Notes under the pieces: model-generated
The model's database searches: none
Seen by the model: only the letters and a program-made list of their open reading frames with translations
Told to the model about the DNA's origin: nothing
Part shown: positions 43,850 through 54,400 of the stretch, piece after piece
Position numbering within the stretch: the first letter of the stretch is position 1
Layout of the letters: each line of letters begins with the position of its first letter
Position numbers and translations under genes: made by a program
DNA from: an uncultured Alcaligenaceae bacterium
Lineage (GTDB): Bacteria; Pseudomonadota; Gammaproteobacteria; Burkholderiales; Burkholderiaceae_B
Direction of reading: 5' to 3'
Length of the DNA: 64,000 nucleotides
NCBI GenBank assembly: GCA_937952975.1
Contig: CALFXX010000155.1
Span: 14,939-78,938 of the forward strand

Positions 43850-46794
43850 TGAACACTCATGTGGAATCAGACCGCACAAAAGAATACGCCCCGTCTGCAA
43901 ACGAGGCGCTGAATACAAACTCTTCCACCGTTATTTTACCTGCATCTCCATCAAGCTTCAACGATATTTTATTGCTTGAAAAGCAGGTTCAGACCGATTC
44001 AAGGGGCGATACAGAATTTAACGAAACTTCACCCAAAGAGCCCAACATTGCCGCCACAAATTCTTTGCGCGAATTTTTTGACGTCACTGTGCTAACCGTA
44101 ACGAAGCCCCAACCAGATCAGGTCGGCAAACTATTCTGGCTAAACGGCCAAGGTGAGCTTGAAAAGGACACCCGAGGCGAGTATCACAAAGGCACAGCAG
44201 TCAAGCATCGGGTGGGCGACTTGGTTGGTCTCCAAAGGCTAATTAAAGGCCTTGCATCGCATCAAATGCTCATCGCGGGGGCGAATACCCAAACCGCCCT
44301 CAACATCACACCCAAGGGGCAATTCCGGCGTGATAGCGATACGTTTCCATTCGCGTCGGGCCCAGCCTTGATGGTCATCGACTCAGATGACTTAAACCAA
44401 CAAGACAGCGGCTTGACGATACTTGAGGCGCTGCGCGAAGCTTGCCCTGCATTTCAAAATACCGCAGTCGTTCAGAAACCATCTTCGAGCTCAAACATAC
44501 GAACAACCAGTGGCGTTGTGCTTCGTGATCTGAGGGGCTTACACACCTACGTAATCGTGAAGAATGGTTTAGACATCCCAAGAGCCTTGTATGCGTTGCA
44601 CGTAAGGCTTTGGCTCAAGGGCTACGGTCGCTCAAAGTTTGCAGCAACTGGTGCGCTGCTCATTCGCAGCTATGTCGATCAGGCACTTAAAACGCCATCA
44701 CAGCCAATTTACGCCCGTGCGCACCTAGGCGAAGGCCTCGAGTATTACGACAATGATGTAAACGTGATTGAAGGCTTCGACGAAAATAGCCAATGGATGT
44801 TGGACTCTGAGCAAGACATCCCTAACCTAAGTGAAGAAGAGCAAAAACGTTTCGACGAATTAAAGGCGCAGTTTAATGAGGCGCACGCCGAGCAAATTTA
44901 TAATCGGCGCACGGAATACATCAAACTCCGGCTAAAAGAATTCGTTGCTCGCGGCGTTGATAAAAGTGAAGCCGAAGGACTGGCGCAAGCCCTAGCTTCA
45001 GGCAAAACCAACATAGATCTCTGGGGTGATGCTCCCATCGTACTTTCAGACGGTACAGTCGTCACGGTTACTGAAATCTTGAACAACGAAGCGCTTTATC
45101 ACGGCAAAACGTGCCGGGACCCAGCCGAGCCAAGCTACGGTGGCTCTCAGGTTGCTCGCATTTATCTCAACGAGAAGCACGGAGATAACAAGGCTAAAAA
45201 ACTTATCAAGTCGTTCGCTCATGGCGAGCGCTACTTTTACTTGCATCGCGAAGAACCACCACAGCGATCGCAGACTAAAGAGCAAGCCAAAAATAGCGCG
45301 CAAGTAAAAGTAATTTACGAACGACTCGTCAAGGCCATTGATTCGACCAACGACGAAGTCGAGCTCGTGATTAGCCTAGCAGCTGAAATTTCTGCATGCG
45401 ATCAACTTCCTGCAGCTATGATCAAGATGCTACTTAAAAGGATTTCAAAGAAAGCGAAGGTATCTCTTTCAAGTCTTGAGCAGGGTACTGAGGCATTTAG
45501 CAGCGTACGCGCTTCAAAAGATGACGATCATCTGAAAGCAGCCAAGGAGGTAGTCACCTCGTACGGAGAAGGAAACTTACTTGGTTGCGCCAGTGGGATA
45601 TGGACTTGGCATTCAAGCGGCACATGGAAACGCCTTGATGATCGAGAGCTCAAGGCACGCATCCATGCAGTCGCAGGTTCAAACGAACTCACCTCAAGCA
45701 TTGTTAATAGCATTATGGATTTGGTCAAGACTGAGATCTTTGTCGCAGGTCACCATTTCAACGAATTCTCAACCAATGCTATTGCTGTCGCCAACGGCGT
45801 GCTGGAGTACGCAAGCGGCGCATGGACGCTGCAGCCGCATTGCAGAGAAGACTTTCGCACGACGTTGATACCTGTGACTTACGACCCACAGGCTGAGGCG
45901 CTTAGATTTGAGCTATTTCTACTTGAAGTATTTGAGGGGGTATCCGATGCACAGGATCGCATTCGTGTAATTAAACAGGGGTTTGGTTATACGCTTTTAG
46001 CCAGTTGCCATCTTGAACGATTCTTTATGCTCATCGGTTCAGGCGCTAACGGTAAGAGCGTGCTTCTATCAACATTGTCATCGCTTGTCGGAGCCGCTCA
46101 AGTAACGTCTGTTCAACCAAATCAATTTGACAATCGGTTCCAACGTGCGCATCTTGAGGGAAAACTGGCAAATATCATCACCGAGATTGCCGAAGGTGCT
46201 GAAATTGCTGACGCTCAGTTGAAGAGCCTTGTGTCAGGCGAGCTAAACACAGCCGAGCACAAGTTTCAAAACCCTTTTGACTTCCGACCTATTGCTACTC
46301 ATTGGTTTGGCACAAATCACTTGCCCCACACCCGAGACTTCTCTGATGCGTTGTTTAGACGTGCAATTTTGGTTGAGTTTCCGCGTAAATTTGCAGAGCA
46401 TGAGCGCGATCCAAACTTAACCAAAAAGTTAGGAGCAGAGATGTCTGGCATCCTAAACTTCGCCATTGAAGGATTGACCGAACTGTTTGAGACTAATCAG
46501 TTCACAGTACCCCAATCCTCTAAAGAACTGGCAGTCGGCTGGCGTATGGAGGCCGACCAAGCTAATCAATTTGTTGAAGAGTGTGGCGTGGTCGATGCCA
46601 CCTCGTCAGTCGAAATTGGTCAGATTTACACCCGCTATAAAGAATGGGCTTCAGAGGCAGGTATCGGGCGAACGTTAAGTAAAAAGTCGCTCTCGCAAAG
46701 ACTGGTCAGGCTTGGTTTTACTCAAGGTCGGAACAAATCTTCGAGGCAGATACATGGCATCAAACTTATTCAGACTCATTGGTGCAATGCGTAG
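43849..46794 (+). CDS. P4/D5-type primase-helicase
   Basis: 981 residues. The N-terminal half is the probable primase region with an acidic ALMVIDSDDLNQ motif (about 175); the C-terminal 400 residues hold the D5_N linker and SF3 helicase with Walker A GSGANGKSVLLSTLSSL, ITEIAEGAEIADAQLKSL, and the sensor/Arg-finger region HWFGTNHLPHTRDFSDALFRR. It would initiate and unwind at the element's own origin in the cytosol. The gene follows alpA with an overlap, and an origin-like inverted repeat lies just downstream. Confidence 0.92.
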   Translation: MNTHVESDRTKEYAPSANEALNTNSSTVILPASPSSFNDILLLEKQVQTDSRGDTEFNETSPKEPNIAATNSLREFFDVTVLTVTKPQPDQVGKLFWLNGQGELEKDTRGEYHKGTAVKHRVGDLVGLQRLIKGLASHQMLIAGANTQTALNITPKGQFRRDSDTFPFASGPALMVIDSDDLNQQDSGLTILEALREACPAFQNTAVVQKPSSSSNIRTTSGVVLRDLRGLHTYVIVKNGLDIPRALYALHVRLWLKGYGRSKFAATGALLIRSYVDQALKTPSQPIYARAHLGEGLEYYDNDVNVIEGFDENSQWMLDSEQDIPNLSEEEQKRFDELKAQFNEAHAEQIYNRRTEYIKLRLKEFVARGVDKSEAEGLAQALASGKTNIDLWGDAPIVLSDGTVVTVTEILNNEALYHGKTCRDPAEPSYGGSQVARIYLNEKHGDNKAKKLIKSFAHGERYFYLHREEPPQRSQTKEQAKNSAQVKVIYERLVKAIDSTNDEVELVISLAAEISACDQLPAAMIKMLLKRISKKAKVSLSSLEQGTEAFSSVRASKDDDHLKAAKEVVTSYGEGNLLGCASGIWTWHSSGTWKRLDDRELKARIHAVAGSNELTSSIVNSIMDLVKTEIFVAGHHFNEFSTNAIAVANGVLEYASGAWTLQPHCREDFRTTLIPVTYDPQAEALRFELFLLEVFEGVSDAQDRIRVIKQGFGYTLLASCHLERFFMLIGSGANGKSVLLSTLSSLVGAAQVTSVQPNQFDNRFQRAHLEGKLANIITEIAEGAEIADAQLKSLVSGELNTAEHKFQNPFDFRPIATHWFGTNHLPHTRDFSDALFRRAILVEFPRKFAEHERDPNLTKKLGAEMSGILNFAIEGLTELFETNQFTVPQSSKELAVGWRMEADQANQFVEECGVVDATSSVEIGQIYTRYKEWASEAGIGRTLSKKSLSQRLVRLGFTQGRNKSSRQIHGIKLIQTHWCNA

Positions 46795-46804
46795 GGTTAG
46801 GTAC

Positions 46805-46946
46805 GGTGACAGATGTGACAGATATTCCTACATAAACGTTTGTAGAGATTAATTATGTTGACGTTAACAGCCTTGCATGAACACCAAGATATAGCAGAAG
46901 TCTTCCTATGCACGGGGATGTGGCAGCATCCGTCACATCTGTCACC
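46805..46946. other. Candidate replication origin or iteron region after the primase gene
   Basis: GGTGACAGATGTGAC (46805-46819) and its exact complement (46932-46946) face each other across 112 bp. The left arm contains TGACAG twice in direct order. P4 alpha proteins recognise GGTGA-type iterons near their gene, so this resembles an origin; the spacer itself shows no gene. Confidence 0.55.
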
Positions 46947-46985
46947 CCCCCACATTGGCTTACTTAATTAAAGGACTGAGGCACC

Positions 46986-47603
46986 ATGAGTTCCAATCCA
47001 CCTCCTAAGGTAACGGTTAAAACCGCGCTCAAGCTACAAGAGCAAGCGCTCAGGAACCGGGCGTACGCCTCGACGACCGACCCTATAAAAAGACATTGTG
47101 AGTTCGGCGAAGCTGCTGCTCTGGCAAAGCAATCCTCAACAGCACTAACCCCTCTCGGGCCACTTAAAACAGGCATAGGGGGCGAGATCATCCCACCAGC
47201 CTCACTTGGGTATCACGGACTTGAAGACAGGCTCAAACAGCCCGATTTGCTCGATGTCGATGTGACCATCAAGCGAACCCAATTGGCTGATGATGCAGGG
47301 GTCTTTGAGATGGCAATCGATACGGCAGACAGTGTCAAGGCAAAGGGGTCAGTGCAGAAGATGCTCAGCCATCAGTTGGCTGGTGCCCATCACCACGCCA
47401 TGAGGCTACTTGGTGAGGCGGACAAGCAACGTGATCCAATGATCAAGGCGAAGCTGTTGAACACGAGCACGAGGCTCATGGAAGCGTTCTGCAAAGGCGC
47501 CCTCACCCTACAGAAGCTACAGATGGGGGCGAGTCAAATCGTGACGGTTCAGCATGTACAGATCAACGGTGGTCAGGCGATCATCGGCAACGTGGGGCAT
47601 TGA
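46986..47603 (+). CDS. Conserved mobile-element protein of unknown function (paired with the HGGK gene)
   Basis: 205 residues, no recognised catalytic motif. The middle (about 115-180) is helical and the C-terminus TLQKLQMGASQIVTVQHVQ followed by NGGQAIIGNVGH is the best conserved part in the similar proteins I remember from proteobacterial integrated elements, where this gene precedes an HGGK-type gene as here. The stop overlaps the next start by 4 bp. AAAGGACTGAGG precedes the ATG. The function is unknown; DNA binding or element maintenance is only a guess. Confidence 0.75.
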   Translation: MSSNPPPKVTVKTALKLQEQALRNRAYASTTDPIKRHCEFGEAAALAKQSSTALTPLGPLKTGIGGEIIPPASLGYHGLEDRLKQPDLLDVDVTIKRTQLADDAGVFEMAIDTADSVKAKGSVQKMLSHQLAGAHHHAMRLLGEADKQRDPMIKAKLLNTSTRLMEAFCKGALTLQKLQMGASQIVTVQHVQINGGQAIIGNVGH

Positions 47604-47860
47604 TGAAAAATCAACCTAACCCCATGCGTGAAGCTCGTGAAGCCCTTGCAAACCACCCAAGGTGCGGTGCACATTGCAGGACGACTAACGCCCCCTGCAA
47701 GAGTGCCGCAATGGCTAATGGGCGATGCCGCATGCACGGTGGAAAGTCGACTGGTCGGCCAGTGACGCATGGTCAGCGCACCAAGGTAGCGAAGGCGAAG
47801 AGACGAGAGGCTAAAGAAATTCTTGATCGGTTAACTCAGTTGACTGTCGAGCACAAATAG
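47600..47860 (+). CDS. HGGK-motif small basic protein of unknown function
   Basis: 86 residues, strongly basic. A CxxxC-type segment (RCGAHCRTTNAPCKSAAM) is followed by NGRCRMHGGKSTGRPVTHG and a charged helix (KVAKAKRREAKEILDRL). The Cys/His pattern suggests a small metal-binding or nucleic-acid-binding fold. It overlaps the 205-residue gene by 4 bp. A decayed copy lies at 55886-56020, and a 17-bp palindrome follows both copies. Confidence 0.8.
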   Translation: MMKNQPNPMREAREALANHPRCGAHCRTTNAPCKSAAMANGRCRMHGGKSTGRPVTHGQRTKVAKAKRREAKEILDRLTQLTVEHK

Positions 47861-47881
47861 TGCCTGAGCCGCGTAGGTCTG

Positions 47882-47898
47882 GTGGCATCCGATGCCAC
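47882..47898. repeat. 17-bp palindrome, copy 1
   Basis: GTGGCAT-CCG-ATGCCAC, a 7-3-7 inverted repeat 22 bp after the HGGK gene. Near-identical copies lie at 56054 and 56847, all within the island. It could be a terminator stem, but no T-tract follows. Confidence 0.75.
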
Positions 47899-48102
47899 TG
47901 TGCTTGCCAGGAGATTGATCGTACGCAATGGGCGTTGGCGAGGTGAAGTCCGTGTGCAGCCACCGCCCCCAATACACAGCATGAACGTGCGATTTGAAAC
48001 TAACAGGAAGGGATCGATTCCCCATCGCGGTCGTATTCATCTGAAATTTTTGTCACTCAGCAACCTCCATGTCGTTGACACGCCGCTTTGCCCGCGTCAA
48101 CA

Positions 48103-48405
48103 TCAACTGAGTCGCAGTGGTTCAATCGTTTGAGTATTGGGACCTATGTCCGTCTGAACGGTTGGCGTTCCAGTGTTCTGAGCGTCAGTCCTTTTCACCA
48201 CACCCTGCTCGACTAACTTATTCAACACACCAGAAAGCTCGTTATACGTGCGCAACAACGCAGACGTCGACATTGCAACTGCTCCAACAGTCTTGGCGGT
48301 AGTCTTGTCTTTATCAATTTGAGTGATGTTGATCAGATCAAAGCGCACGACGCCCTCGAGCATTGTGATGTTAGCGATACCGTCAGAATAAATTGTGGTT
48401 TGCAT
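48103..48405 (-). CDS. 100-residue protein in operon with the giant repeat protein
   Basis: No family recognised with certainty. It begins MQTTIYSDGIANITMLEG, has GVVRFDLINITQIDKD, and a C-terminal helix (LLRTYNELSGVLNKLVEQGVVKR) before a polar tail. No signal peptide or membrane segment. It starts 59 bp after the stop of the 2301-residue gene on the same strand, so the two are probably co-transcribed; a chaperone or regulatory partner is possible. Confidence 0.65.
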   Translation of the reverse strand: MQTTIYSDGIANITMLEGVVRFDLINITQIDKDKTTAKTVGAVAMSTSALLRTYNELSGVLNKLVEQGVVKRTDAQNTGTPTVQTDIGPNTQTIEPLRLS

Positions 48406-48464
48406 CGCTCAGAATCCTTTGATTTATAAAATAGACATCATGTGAAATATCATGACATCCGTAA

Positions 48465-51400
48465 TTAGATATGCCAAGCGACAGCAGTCACGTTGCTAAC
48501 CTCATGAACCGTTGTGTCAGCCGTTTGGATGCTGACCGCGTTAGCAGTCGGGGCAGCGGCAAACGTTACTTGGCTCTGCGCTGTATCCACCGTTGCCGCG
48601 CCAGCTTGAACAACGGCGGTCCAGTCACCTGCAGGGTTGGCAGCGGCGTTTATCACCGTGGCAGTACCTGCCGCAGTGATAGTAGAGGGCGCGCCATGCG
48701 CACTCGCAACATCAACAACAGTCGTCCAGTCAGCACCATGCAGTGCCGTTGCGAGTGTTGCGCCACTTGCAGGGTTAGCCACAGCGTCAGGCACGCTCAC
48801 TGCTTGGTTAGGCACATTGGCGATGTAGTACTCGACGCCACCCACCGTGACAGACAAGCTCGTATTTGAGGCGCCCGTTTGGTTGACGTGAATCGTTGAA
48901 TTTAAAGTCGACGTGCCATTTAGAATCGCAGTTACATCAACACGATCGCCATCCGTCGTGCTGAAGTCAGTGATTGTGGTGGTGGGTGCGGTAGATGACG
49001 TTGGGCTATTCGAAAGCGAGGTGTACTTGAAGACATCAGCCCCTTTACCGCCCGTCAGGGTATCAGCACCCGGCCCCACAATAATGATGTCCTTGCCTGC
49101 AGTACCCGTCAAAATATCGTGATTAGCAGTACCAGTGATGATGCCGTTGGCAACCGTTGCTGCGGGTCCGCTGATGGTAACTGTATCTGTTTGTGCCACC
49201 GAGCCGCCATGACCATCAATCACGTTGTAGCTCGCAACGATGGTATCTGCCTGTCCAACGCCTAGGTGATTGAAAGCGGTGCTGTTGGGGTCAACAAGCA
49301 GTTGATCATTGGCGACCTGTATCCCTTTAGGGGCGCTGGAAACCGCAACACCTCCGTTCAAAGAAAACAACACGTTACCAACGTGCAGTTGATTGCCCAC
49401 GTCAGAGTCGGTCGCCCCAGCAAGCATATTCGACCAAAAGGCAGAGGTATGTACACTCGCCTGTGCTGTGACGGGTGCAGATACCTGCGGCGCATGGTTA
49501 TTGGGCGTGGGTGTATTCACGCCACCTGAACTGTCGCCTTGGCTACCTTGTCCGTTGATGATGATGGTGTCAGTTTGTGCGACCGAACTACCCAAACTAT
49601 CGACAATGTTGTAACTCGCCACAATCGTGTCTGATTGACCTGCCGCGAGCGCTCTAAAAGCCGTGTTGTTTGGGTCAACCATGATCGACTTGTTGGCGTA
49701 CTGAATACCCACGGGCGCAATCACTGTTGAGGCACCGCTGTTAACTGAGAACCGCAGGTTCGCCACATCAAGGTGAGCGTTTGGGTTTGAATTAGTGGCA
49801 CCTGCTAACAGGTTCGACCAGAATCCCTGAGTGCCCGCCGTTGAGGTAGATTGCAAGGCTGCCGCTACTGAAATCAGGCTAGGCGAACTATTTGGATTAC
49901 TACCCGCAGAGGTTGCCCCTAAGCCAGTCACCGTCAGCGAGTTCGTCTGAACGACTGCGCCACCGTAACCATCCGAAATCTTGTAGCTCGCGACGATTGT
50001 CTCCGTCTGGCCAAGGGTAAGGTCTTTAAAGGCAGTGCTATTGGGATCAACCAAGAGTTGATTGTTTGCAAACTGAATCCCAGTTGGTGCAACGGCGGTT
50101 ATTGCCGCACCCGCTACGCTAAACCGCAAATCAGTCACGTTCAGCGTGTTGCGTGCATCAACATCCGCAGCGCCTGACAAAAGGTTTGACCAAAATGCTT
50201 GCGAGCCTTTACTGAAGGTCGTGGCGAGAGGTGCGGCCACAGTTGGCGCATGATTGTTCAAAATCATTGGATCGATTGCAGGGCCACCAATGACAATCGT
50301 GTTCGTTTGCGCCACTGCGCCGCCGTGATCATCAGCAATGTTGTAGCTGGCTACGATGGTTTCTGATTGACCCGTGGTCAGATTGTTAAAGGCTGTGTTG
50401 TTTGGGTCAACCAAAAGTTGATTGTTTACGAGTTGGATGCCAGAGGGGGCTTGAGCGCTTGCTGCATTACCGTTGACGGTGTAGGTCAATCCCGTGACGC
50501 TCAAAAGATCGCCCGTATCAACATCGCTAGCACCACTAAGCAGGTTTGACCAAAAGGCTTGGGTTCGAACGGCTGAGGTTGATGTTAAAGGGGCAGTGAC
50601 TGTTGGGGCGTGATTAGATGAAGTCTCAACCTCGAACAGTACAGCAGCGCTATAGCTGGAGTTGCCTGCAGCATCAGAATCTAAAGCTGTGATTGAGTGA
50701 GCACTTTGGTTGCTCAACGTCACCAATTTGCTCCATGTTCCATCAACGTTAACCATGGCGGAGCCTAGCGTTGAAGTGCCATCAAGCAGCGTCACAGTAG
50801 TTCCGGCTTCGCCGATTCCTTTGATGGTTTGTGTTGAAAGCTTAGTCACGCCACCCGTTGAGAGGATTGCGACCGTTGGTGCAACCGTATCGACCGTCAC
50901 GTTTCCAATAGACTTGATCGAACTTGTGTTGCTCGCAAGATCCTGAGCTGTAATGATTACTTCAGTTAGTCCATTAATTGCATTGTCTTGAACACTGTAG
51001 GTCGCCGTGTAGTTGTTACCTGCGCCGTGGACGACAGACGCCACATGGCCGTTTATTAAAACGCTAGTTACAGTGTCTGTTGAGGTAAATGAGTCGATGA
51101 TGATGTCGCCGACTTTAGCTAATGTGTTGCGCGAGTTATTTGATGTCTCTGATAATTGCGTGATAAGTGGTGCGACGGTATCAATTGTGTAAACGATACT
51201 GTTACTGCTTGACTGATCTTTCATGAAGTTCAGTTGAAAAATTGTTCCGTATCCACCTAGACCATTGGCTTGTGTAGAACCATATAAATTACCAGCTCCG
51301 TCACTTAAAAGATTACCTGCTGGGACTCTTCCAGTGCCGTAGTCAAAATTTGCTAATACTGTGAGCGTTTGATGATTAGTTCCGCTCAGTTCAAACACCG

Positions 51401-54400
51401 TACCAGCATTATTAAGACCACCTGAGGTGGTGGTGCCGTATAAGTTACCCGTTTTGTCGCTAATAAGAGTTGAAAAGGGGGTAGTTGACACGCCATCGGC
51501 GTTAACGCCAAAATTTACTAAAGTCGTAAAAACTTGCTGATTCGGACCGCTTAGCTCAAAGACCGTGCCGCCATGATAGAGACCACCTGTCGTTGTTGTG
51601 CCGTACAGATTACCTGTCCCATCAATTAAGAGCCCCCCGAATGGTGTGCTCCCGTTAGTGCCATCAAAGTTTACCAAAGTGGTAAGAGTTTGATGGCTTG
51701 CACCGCTGAGCTTAAATACGGTTCCGTAACCACTGGAAGTCTTTCCTGCTGTTGTTCCATACAAATTGCCTTGGTCATCGCATAAAAGATTGCCAAATGG
51801 GAGTCGACCATTGCTCCCATCGAAATTCAATAGAGTTGTTAGTGTTTGATGATCGTTCCCACTAAGTTCAAAGACGGTTCCAGCGTGCTTTGCGATATCC
51901 GCCCCCCCCCAAGTCGTCGTGCCGTAAAGATTGCCGGCCTGGTCGATGGTGAGACCTGAAAATGGCGAACTTGATAAGCTACCATAGCTCATGTCAAAAT
52001 TTGCTAAGGTGGTCAGGGTCTGGTAATTAGTGCCGCTCAATTCAAAGACTGTGCCGCCATTGTGAATACCACCTTCGGTAGTGGTTCCGTATAAATTGCC
52101 AAGGCTATCGCTTATTAAGCTACCAAATGGAGCGCGGCCATTGGATCCGTCAAAATTGACCAAAGTCGTGAGGGTCTGATGATCGGCGCCGCTGAGCTTG
52201 AAAATGGTGCCATCATTGTAAAGTCCCCCGTATGAAGTAGTGCCATACAGATTGCCTAATCCATCGCTAATTAAGCCATTCGGACTCCATCCATTGTTGA
52301 AATCAAAATTCACGAGTGTCGTCAGGACGGGTGCTCCGCCAGTTCTAACACTGAGTGAATGCTCGCCTTGGCCAACAAGTGTGATTGCATCATTCCAAAT
52401 CCCATCTGATGCAACAATCGTTGTGCCTACAATAGCCGCGCCATCAAACACAGTGATTGTGGTTCCCGATAGACCAGTACCGGTAATGACTTGATTGGCT
52501 TGATTTGTTAGCCCTCCTTGCGAAGTTATCGTGGGTGGCGCGCTGAACACATATGAGGTAATTGGGGTCGTATTCAAATTGCCAGCGCTATCCGTGGCTG
52601 TTGCGCTAATGCTATGGGTGCCCAGCCCAGAAAGAACGATTTGATCAGTCCAATTGCCATCAGTACCTACTGTGGCGGTGCCGATTATCTTTGTGCCGTC
52701 GAATATATTTATGGTGTTACCAATCTCACCCGTACCTGTGATTGTCTGATTCTCGTGATACGTATAGCCACTTGCTGATGTAATAGCGAGAGTTGGTGCA
52801 ATGGTATCAACCAGAACTGTACTGTTCGCGCTATCCGTAGTTGTATTGCCCGCCGCATCAAAGGCTGTAATGATAACGCCTGCCATGCCGTTCATATCGC
52901 TGGCCAGAACAGTGTACGTGGCGGTGTAATTGTCGTCGAGGCCGTGCACCACCGAAGCTGCCTGACCATTAATTAAAACGCTCGTGACAGTATCTGTTGA
53001 GGTGAACGACTGACTGATAGTGTCACCAGCCTTAGCCAGTGTATTGTGAGCGTTATTGGAGTTTGCACCAATAATGGTAATCACCGGAGAAATGGTATCA
53101 ATTGTCACGCTTGGGGCGCTCGTTGTCGAACCACTAGATACTGTCAGGTTATCAATCCAACCTTTGAAGCTGTTGTCCCAATTGCCAGCCCATTGCCCGA
53201 GCAAGTGGCCAACTCTAAGTTGGGTAGTGTCATGATTCAGGACACCAACATATTGTTGATTTTCAAGTGTGCCATCCACGTATAAGGACGCGATACCGTC
53301 CACTTGTGTTGCAACGACCTTGTGCCAGTTGGCATCGTTTATGTTGGTTGTCCCATCTATTTTTGGCAAACCCGCACCGGGCCAATAATGTATGACGTTG
53401 CCGTAAGCAGGATCGTTACCAATTGATGTGTCAGAGCCGTTTGTACCATTAAGTCCATTAATTATTACCGAATAGGGATTTTGGTATCCGTCGGTTTTCA
53501 TTTCAAAGCTGATTTTTATATTTTGCGTTCCGATATTCAACGCAGGATCATTTATGACATCGAGTTGAGATGTTCCATTGAAATACACTGAACTTCTGCT
53601 GCTGGAATCGTACTTGACCGTCGTGGATACAACTGGGCTTCCTGAGATACCCGAGGTCGAGGTGTAGGCGCCAAAGGTTGAGGTTCCATCTGCTCCCGAA
53701 TCATTCAATGAGAATAACGTCTCCCAACTTATTGTGTCTACAACGGTATTAGTGGTTATGTTTCCCGCAAGATCCTGTGCAGTTATAACGACAACAGCGG
53801 GTCCGTTCGCCGAATCGGCTTGAACTGTATAGGTGGCGGAGTAGTTATTACCCGACCCACGAACGACTGAAGCCGCATGACCATTGATTAAAACGCTGGT
53901 GACAAGGTCCGTTGACGTGAAGGATTCAGTGATTACATCGCCGGCTTTTGCCAATGTGCTGCGAGCGTTACTTGATGTTTCACCTAGGTGTGCGATGTTA
54001 GGCGCTTCAGTATCAAGATCGACCACGATCGATTTGCTTGACTGATCTGTACTTCGGCTCAATTCAAACACAGTACCTTGATCGTACAGTCCACCAGCAA
54101 TGGTGGCGCCAAATAAATTACCTTGACCATCTATTGCCAAACTTCCCGGAGAACGACCGTTTGCGCCATTGAAACTTACGAGCGTTGTCATAGTGTTTGG
54201 GCTTGCGCTGTTTATTTCAAAGATTGAACCTTGTTGAAATGCTCCTCCGCTCATAAGCGACCCGAACAAGTTACCATTTGAATCAATTGTTAAGTCGCCG
54301 TACATACCAGATCCGGCAGCACCTGTGATGTCGACGAGAACAGAGATCGATTGGTGGTTCTCACCGCTTAACTTGAAGACAGTACCAGCACCATTTGCAC

